DNA of 19,164 bases from contig FR882181.1 of NCBI GenBank assembly GCA_000434935.1, positions 1-19,164 of the forward strand, read 5' to 3'. Numbering within the stretch: the stretch's first letter is position 1; each line of letters opens with the position of its first letter. A model generated the notes under the pieces. That model saw only the letters and a program-made list of their open reading frames with translations, was not told the DNA's origin and did not search any database. The DNA is from Bacteroides sp. CAG:709. GTDB taxonomy: Bacteria; Bacteroidota; Bacteroidia; Bacteroidales; UBA932. Shown piece after piece: positions 14,795-19,164 of this stretch. A program made the translations under genes and the position numbers.

Positions 14795-15946
14795 TTAGAA
14801 ATATTTCCTCACCGCTGCGAAAGCCCTCTGTCCGAGGAAAATAGCGCGCGGGATAATCCAATGTCCATAAATTCCGCGGACTTCCGGCATACTGTTTTCG
14901 TCGAAATATCCGTCTTCCGGTCCGGCAATGCTGGCGAGATATTGTTCCACATCGTACGGCGACCATTTCCGCGACAGTTTCTTGAATTCGCCATGCGCCT
15001 GGAGAACCGCCTTGAAAAGGTCAAGCTTCAGCATCAGCAGATAGGCTGCCGCCGTGCAACCGTCCACGACCATCCTCCAGAAAATCCGCCTTTCCGCACG
15101 CCTTGCGGCCATCTTCCCAATCTTCTCAAGATCAATGTCCTCGTATCTTTTGCCCGCACGAATTTTCTCACGCAGCATTTCCAATGCATATGTTTCCGGA
15201 AGGTTGTTTTCCAGAAGCATGAGGTTGTTCCTGTAGTTCAGTTTCAGTTTCCATGGGGATGTCTGCGGCAATGTTCCGCCTCCTATATGGTAAACGACTG
15301 ATTCTGGGACAATCCTGACCTTGTAGCCGTCAAGCTGCATCTTCCAGCAGAGGTCGATTTCTTCCATGTGGGCGAAAAACCTGTCATCCAGTCCGCCTAG
15401 GGAATTGAACAATTCGCTTCTCACCATCAGGCATGCGCCCGTGGCCCACAGGACATCCGCAGGCGTATCATATTGGCCCTCATCCGTTTCCACCATTTTC
15501 ATGATGCGTCCGCGACAGAACGGGAAGCCGAAACTGTCGATGTATCCGCCTGCGGCACCGGCATACTCGAACTTGTCTTTTTCGTACCAGGAATGCAGTT
15601 TCGGTGCGCACGCGCCCACGTCCGGATTCCGGTCCAATGTTTCCGTCAATGGATGGAGCCACCCGTCAGGTACTTCAATATCTGAATTCAGCAGCACGAA
15701 ATACTCGGCGTCAATCTGTCCCAGCGCGCGGTTGTAGCCTCCCGTAAATCCGTAGTTCTTGTCCAGTTCAATGCGTCTGACACTTGGAAATTTCTCCGCC
15801 ATCATCTGCATTGACCCGTCCGTGGAGGCGCTGTCGGCTACGACGAGTTCGGCGTCTTCGCCTTCAATCGAGCGAAGTATGCCAGGAACGAACTTTTCGA
15901 GGTAGTTCTTTGTGTTCCAGTTAAGTATGACGACTGCTGTCTTCAT
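14795..15946 (-). CDS. Family 2 glycosyltransferase (rhamnosyltransferase-like)
   Basis: The 383-residue enzyme has a GT-A fold at its N-terminus. VVILNWN (5-11) is the first strand; DSASTDGS (38-45) holds the nucleotide-binding Asp; LLNSDIEVP (85-93) supplies the DxD-equivalent metal-binding segment; GACLMVR (170-176) and HMEEIDLCW (193-201) are the acceptor-site and catalytic-base motifs. It is expected to transfer a sugar from a nucleotide donor to a growing surface glycan. The closest pattern is the WbbL-like rhamnosyltransferase group, but donor and acceptor cannot be read from sequence. The C-terminal third (from about 235) is helical and basic, with a hydrophobic segment (CTAAAYLLMLKLDLF) that may contact the membrane. 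The start MKTAVVILNWN begins right at the first strand. It stands alone, not in a polysaccharide cluster, and carries structured repeat B just upstream. Confidence 0.88.
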   Translation of the reverse strand: MKTAVVILNWNTKNYLEKFVPGILRSIEGEDAELVVADSASTDGSMQMMAEKFPSVRRIELDKNYGFTGGYNRALGQIDAEYFVLLNSDIEVPDGWLHPLTETLDRNPDVGACAPKLHSWYEKDKFEYAGAAGGYIDSFGFPFCRGRIMKMVETDEGQYDTPADVLWATGACLMVRSELFNSLGGLDDRFFAHMEEIDLCWKMQLDGYKVRIVPESVVYHIGGGTLPQTSPWKLKLNYRNNLMLLENNLPETYALEMLREKIRAGKRYEDIDLEKIGKMAARRAERRIFWRMVVDGCTAAAYLLMLKLDLFKAVLQAHGEFKKLSRKWSPYDVEQYLASIAGPEDGYFDENSMPEVRGIYGHWIIPRAIFLGQRAFAAVRKYF

Positions 15947-15957
15947 TAATTCTTTTT

Positions 15958-16047
15958 CGTCTTTTCGGTCAGGATTCGCTTTTTCCACAGTCGAGTACCT
16001 CGGTACACTCCTTCGTCAAAAACAAATCCTGCCTCGAAAATACTTCA
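15958..16047 (-). repeat. Structured intergenic repeat, copy B, upstream of the glycosyltransferase
   Basis: This 90-bp relative of copy A occupies nearly the whole gap between the slyD stop and the glycosyltransferase start, ending 12 nt before that ATG. On the minus strand AGGATTTGTTTTT (16030-16018) pairs with AAAAGCGAATCCT (15983-15971) over 13 positions with two U-G wobbles. On the plus strand those two positions are C-A mismatches. The apex GTACC/GGTAC and the basal TTTTCG/CGAAAA match the layout of copy A although the middle stem sequence differs. The conserved block also holds TATTTTCG, one base from the -7 consensus TAnnTTTG, so an internal promoter is possible. Confidence 0.7.
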
Positions 16048-16056
16048 AAACCATGG

Positions 16057-16758
16057 TTAATTCTCGTGGCAATGACACTCGTGGCCTTCGTCGTGACAGT
16101 GGCACTCGTGACCTTCTTCGTGACAGTGGCATTCGTGGCCTTCCTCGTGGCAATGGCACTCATGACCTTCACCATGTCCTTCGCCGTGGCAGCACTCGTG
16201 GTCACCTTCGCCATGGCCCTCGCCGTGGCAGCAGCCGCCCTTGCCGTGATGGCAGCAGCCACCTTCCTGCGGCGCGAATTCGCCATGCAGGCCTTCGGTC
16301 AGTTCCTTTTCGGTAGCATCACGCACTGAAACAATCTTTCCCTTGAAATTCAATGTCTTGCCAGCCATCGGATGATTGAAGTCCATGGTCACCGTATCTT
16401 CGTGAATCTCGGCAATCGTACCCTGGACTACCATGCCGGAGCTGTTCAGCAGCGGAATCACTCTGCCGATGACCAACAGGTCTTCCCTGATGGCGCCGTC
16501 CACCTCGAATGATGATTTCGGAATGTCGAACTTGCGCTTGGAATCGTACTCGCCATAACCCTCTTCCGGGGTCAATGTGAATGCGAATTCGCTTTCAGGC
16601 TCCATGCCCTCGATCTCGGATTCGAATTTAGGCAACAGCATGTGCGTACCATGTATGTAGTCCAGAGGACCTGTCATTTCGGTAGTCTTATCTACCACTT
16701 TTCCATCTACAGAGAGCTCGTATTCAAGCTCGACTACCTTGTTGTTCTCTATTTTCAT
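16057..16758 (-). CDS. slyD: SlyD-like FKBP peptidyl-prolyl isomerase with Cys/His metal-binding tail
   Basis: The 233-residue cytoplasmic isomerase/chaperone starts with the SlyD FKBP half (VVELEYELSVDGKVVDKT, 8-25; GPLDYIHGTHMLLPKFESEIEGM, 30-52). An insert-in-flap domain follows (about 70-128, opening PEEGYGEYDSKRKFDIPKSSF from 64), and the FKBP fold returns at DFNHPMAGKTLNFKGKIVSV (126-145). The last 66 residues (168-233) are extraordinary: 19 His and 14 Cys, ending in four exact-length nine-residue units GHECHCHE(E/N/D). Family members bind Ni, Zn, Co or Cu through such tails and deliver nickel to hydrogenase or urease. Here the high Cys content may shift preference to Zn or Cu. No hydrogenase or urease gene is nearby. 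The gene has its own promoter. The family call is secure; the metal role is inferred. Confidence 0.94.
   Translation of the reverse strand: MKIENNKVVELEYELSVDGKVVDKTTEMTGPLDYIHGTHMLLPKFESEIEGMEPESEFAFTLTPEEGYGEYDSKRKFDIPKSSFEVDGAIREDLLVIGRVIPLLNSSGMVVQGTIAEIHEDTVTMDFNHPMAGKTLNFKGKIVSVRDATEKELTEGLHGEFAPQEGGCCHHGKGGCCHGEGHGEGDHECCHGEGHGEGHECHCHEEGHECHCHEEGHECHCHDEGHECHCHEN
16060..16167. repeat. Four 27-bp tandem units encoding the SlyD tail
   Basis: Four in-frame units of 27 bp encode residues 198-206, 207-215, 216-224 and 225-233 of the SlyD-like protein, each reading GHECHCHEE or a one-residue variant. The units vary at synonymous sites, so the array has diverged while protein sequence was kept. 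Copy number could change by slippage without breaking the frame. Confidence 0.85.
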
Positions 16759-16796
16759 TATATTATATTATATTTTAATATGTCTTGTATATGCTG

Positions 16797-16826
16797 CAAA
16801 GTTACGGATTATCTTTCGTTTTCAAA
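16797..16826 (-). promoter_or_regulatory. Bacteroides-type promoter of slyD
   Basis: The minus strand reads TTTG (16826-16823), 18 nt, then TAACTTTG (16804-16797), a full match to TAnnTTTG. It lies immediately after the tldE stop (16835-16837) and gives an AT-rich leader of about 32 nt before the slyD ATG. This supports transcription of slyD independently of tldDE. Confidence 0.6.
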
Positions 16827-16834
16827 GCGTTTAC

Positions 16835-18244
16835 TTACGAACTGAAATTCACATCCTTGAATGCCACGGTAGGAACCTGACGGCTCATGCCGTCCAACGG
16901 ATCATTTCCAGCGGCAATGAGGTTGTTCCACAATTCCACTATATTGCCGGTAATCAGCATGTTGCATATCGGAGCCGTGACTTTTCCGTTCTCGAAAAGA
17001 AGCCCCTCCACGCCATACGAAAAATCACCGGTGGCGGCATTGCAATTACCTCCATTGAAGTCGGTCACCAGGATTCCGCTTCCGCAGAGGCCCAGGATTT
17101 CGGCTTCGCCAATGCTGCCGGACACAGATACATTGTCCTGACCTTCAACCAGTTCGCTGCTGACGAACGGCTTTACAACCGGCCGGTTGGCACATTCGGA
17201 GGTGGCAGGCATGTCGAGTTTTCCGGACATGTATGTGCTGATGAAATATTCCATGACCACGCCGTCGGTTATGATTTCCCGGTTCAGACACGCCCTTCCG
17301 TCTTGCTCGAAAAGAATCGCTCCGCATTTGCCTTTTTCCCTAGGCATATCCATGATATTCAGCCCTTTGGCGAATATCTGCTTACCGAGAGAGTCTGTCA
17401 GGAATGAAGATTTCTGCTGTATCGCCCTGCCCCCGAGAGCATCCAGGACCGGCTGGAGCAATCGTCCGGCAATCCTGTTAGAAACCACCATCACATGACG
17501 GCCGCCATCAGCATTGACAGGACCTATCTGGCTGACAGCCTGCATCACGGCCTTATGGCCGCAGTCGGAGGCGCGGACTTTTTCGGGGCTGATGCTGTAG
17601 TCCCACCAGAAACCGCTGTACTTGTCGCCGGCATTGTCCTCGACCGTCACCTGGGCGCAGACTTCAAATGAGGTTTCGGTATGGCGGCAACGTATGCCGT
17701 CGGAGTTCGTCAAATATGTGTCTGTCAATGTGTTGTTGTATTCCACTTCTTCGGATACCACTTTCCAGTTTCTATCCGGTGCGGCCTCACGGAACTCCGC
17801 GAACACGGAGACATTTTTCGCCATTGCCAGTTTTCCGTCTGCCGTCACGGTGTCATATCCGTACCAGACAAGTCCCATTTCGTCGCCACGCACGGCATCA
17901 TTGGCAGTATCTTCCTTCGCCGGCAGTTTCCTGAACCGGTCGGGCGCGAGCATCCGCACGTTCTGCACGGCTTTCACCAGCAAGTCGCGTATACTGCTCT
18001 CCTCCAGCCTGTTGGTGGAAAAAACGCCGTATCTCCCGTCGGCATATACCTTGAAGGTCAATGCCCTGTCGCCGGTCTGGCGGATGTTGTCGAGTTCCCC
18101 GTCCAGAAGGGCGTAGATTTCCGTTCTTGCCTTGTCCAATGTCACTTGAACCGCCGATGCGCCGGCCTCGACCGCGAGTACCACGCTCCGGTCGGCAATC
18201 CTTGTTTCTTCCTCTGTTATAGCGTATTCCAGTTTATTCTCCAT
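16835..18244 (-). CDS. tldE: TldE/PmbA-type subunit of the TldD-TldE metalloprotease
   Basis: This 469-residue protein is a member of the TldD/PmbA family. It lacks the HExxxH zinc motif that its upstream partner has, as expected for the non-metal-binding TldE (PmbA) subunit, and is close to the usual family length of about 450. Family patterns include SVFSTNRLEESSIRDLLVKAV-type text near residue 80-95, VSNRIAGRLLQPVLDALGG (in the middle) and a glycine-rich C-terminal part (GGNCNAATGDFSYGVEGLLFENGKV). With TldD it forms a cytoplasmic heterodimer that cuts unfolded peptides; in E. coli it matures microcin B17 and degrades CcdA. Its start overlaps the tldD end by 11 nt, so the two are translationally coupled. 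GGAGGAG lies just before the ATG but also encodes the TldD tail. No microcin precursor is seen nearby. Confidence 0.9.
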   Translation of the reverse strand: MENKLEYAITEEETRIADRSVVLAVEAGASAVQVTLDKARTEIYALLDGELDNIRQTGDRALTFKVYADGRYGVFSTNRLEESSIRDLLVKAVQNVRMLAPDRFRKLPAKEDTANDAVRGDEMGLVWYGYDTVTADGKLAMAKNVSVFAEFREAAPDRNWKVVSEEVEYNNTLTDTYLTNSDGIRCRHTETSFEVCAQVTVEDNAGDKYSGFWWDYSISPEKVRASDCGHKAVMQAVSQIGPVNADGGRHVMVVSNRIAGRLLQPVLDALGGRAIQQKSSFLTDSLGKQIFAKGLNIMDMPREKGKCGAILFEQDGRACLNREIITDGVVMEYFISTYMSGKLDMPATSECANRPVVKPFVSSELVEGQDNVSVSGSIGEAEILGLCGSGILVTDFNGGNCNAATGDFSYGVEGLLFENGKVTAPICNMLITGNIVELWNNLIAAGNDPLDGMSRQVPTVAFKDVNFSS

Positions 18245-19164
18245 CTTGTTCTCCTCCTACCAGAAGATTGTTTACCAATACCGTCGGCATGCCGCATGAA
18301 ACCGGTACCGACTGTCCTTTTCCGCAGGTCCAGGCGCTGTCGTCGATGACGCAATCGTTGCCTACGGCCATAATGTCTTTCAATGCCTGCGGGCCGTTGC
18401 CAATGACATTGATATCCTTTATCGGGCGCGTGAGCCGGCCGTCTTCGATGAGGAAGCCGCTTTTCACGAAGAAGGTGAAATCCCCTTCCCCGATTTTCAC
18501 TTGTCCATTGCTGAATTCATTGACATAGATACCTTTACGTACTGAGGCGATGATGCCGTCAGGCTCAGCGTTGCCGCTTTCCATATAGGTGGCGCGCATG
18601 CGTGGGATCGGGCTGGAGCGGAATGTTTCGCGTCTTCCGTTGCCGGTCGGGGCGACGCTGTAGTACCTGGCGCTGATGCGGTCGTGGAGGTACGAGGTCA
18701 GGATGCCGTCTTCGACCATTGTGGTCCTCTGTCCCGGCACTCCTTCGTCGTCGAAATTAAGCGACCCCCGGTTGCCGCGGATGGTCGCGTCGTCCACGAT
18801 ATTGATGCCTTCGGGACAGACCCGCTTGCCCATCTTGTCGGAAAATATCGACTGGCCTTTCCTGTTGAAGTCGGCTTCAAATGCGTGTCCCATGGCTTCG
18901 TGCAGCAGAATTCCTGATGCGCCGGCTCCCATCACCACCTGCATCTGGCCACCTTTAGGGCGCACCGCTTCGAAGGCATTGTCCAGTCCGTCGGTGATTT
19001 TTCCGGCGAGTTCGGTTATCAATGCGTCGGTGAGCATTTCGGCGCCTTTCCTGAGGCTGCGCGATACGTTTTTCTGGATTTTGCGGCTTCCGTTGTCAGC
19101 CACAAGCATGGCTTGCACAGTGGTCATCGGGCGGGTTTCGTATTTCATTTCGCCGAAGGAGTTG
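18234..19164 (-). CDS. tldD: TldD metalloprotease subunit, 5' end beyond the window
   Basis: The last 310 residues are present; the frame stays open to the window edge, and the family is usually about 480-500 residues, so roughly the first third is missing. The zinc site HEAMGH (HExxxH, 18885-18902) is intact within GASGILLHEAMGHAFEAD. Further family landmarks follow: NIVDDATIRGNRGSLNFDDEG, a region lining the peptide channel, and C-terminal SAWTCGKGQSVPVSCGMP with the conserved Cys-Gly motif near the metal. It is the catalytic partner of TldE encoded directly downstream with an 11-nt overlap. The first visible ATG (19148) is probably internal, since NSFGE precedes it in the same frame. Confidence 0.93.
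   Translation of the reverse strand, partial: NSFGEMKYETRPMTTVQAMLVADNGSRKIQKNVSRSLRKGAEMLTDALITELAGKITDGLDNAFEAVRPKGGQMQVVMGAGASGILLHEAMGHAFEADFNRKGQSIFSDKMGKRVCPEGINIVDDATIRGNRGSLNFDDEGVPGQRTTMVEDGILTSYLHDRISARYYSVAPTGNGRRETFRSSPIPRMRATYMESGNAEPDGIIASVRKGIYVNEFSNGQVKIGEGDFTFFVKSGFLIEDGRLTRPIKDINVIGNGPQALKDIMAVGNDCVIDDSAWTCGKGQSVPVSCGMPTVLVNNLLVGGEQDGE

Noticed and set aside
14666..15301. Plus-strand frame of 211 codons
   Set aside because: It is antisense to the glycosyltransferase and starts in the repeat; no recognisable domain.
15947..15988. N-terminal extension of the glycosyltransferase (MEKANPDRKDEKEL)
   Set aside because: It is translated from structured repeat B; the first strand of the GT-A fold starts at MKTAVVILNWN.
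16060..16167. CRISPR-like array
   Set aside because: The 27-bp units are contiguous, without spacers, and in frame within slyD.
16066..16329. Plus-strand frame encoding a hydrophobic Val/Ala-rich peptide like a membrane protein
   Set aside because: It is the antisense shadow of the Cys/His/Glu/Gly repeat of the SlyD tail; the regular 27-bp period gives the false membrane look.

Overview
All recognisable genes lie on the minus strand, so transcription runs from position 19164 down towards 1. The gene families, Bacteroides-type promoter sequences (TTG/TTTG plus TAnnTTTG) and mostly Shine-Dalgarno-poor starts point to the order Bacteroidales. I cannot place it to genus. The window splits into a left accessory part (1-9440) and a right conserved part (9441-19164).

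Left part. Positions 1-236 are a G-rich degenerate short-unit repeat that the window cuts into. A rho-independent terminator (238-272) follows. Upstream of it lies a six-gene operon for a Bacteroidetes type V (FimA/Mfa-like) pilus. In order of transcription it encodes: an outer-membrane DUF3575 protein with an N-terminal OmpA-like region (7788-9089); a DUF5119 lipoprotein, probably the anchor or assembly subunit (6817-7791); three fimbrillin lipoproteins (5777-6778, 4801-5730, 3465-4811); and a very large DUF4906-like lipoprotein that is probably the tip adhesin (321-3452). Gaps are short or the genes overlap. A candidate promoter lies at 9171-9201, with a 13-bp palindrome and a run of nine C upstream. 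The precursors would be exported as lipoproteins and assembled at the outer membrane into a fimbria with anchor, stalk and tip.

Right part. An apparent run trkA - ABC-F ATPase - glpT-like antiporter - purN (14623 to 9441) has gaps of only 7, 38 and 8 nt and ends at a strong terminator (9337-9367). Upstream are a family 2 glycosyltransferase, a SlyD-like FKBP isomerase with a Cys/His-rich metal-binding tail and its own promoter, and the tldD/tldE pair, with tldD cut by the window end. These are ordinary cellular functions.

The least explained structure is a pair of related ~90-bp elements (14671-14761 and 15958-16047) immediately upstream of trkA and of the glycosyltransferase gene. Their central stems differ in sequence but keep base pairing. 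Their mismatches become G-U wobbles only in the strand co-directional with the genes, which suggests a structured leader RNA or a structured mobile repeat.
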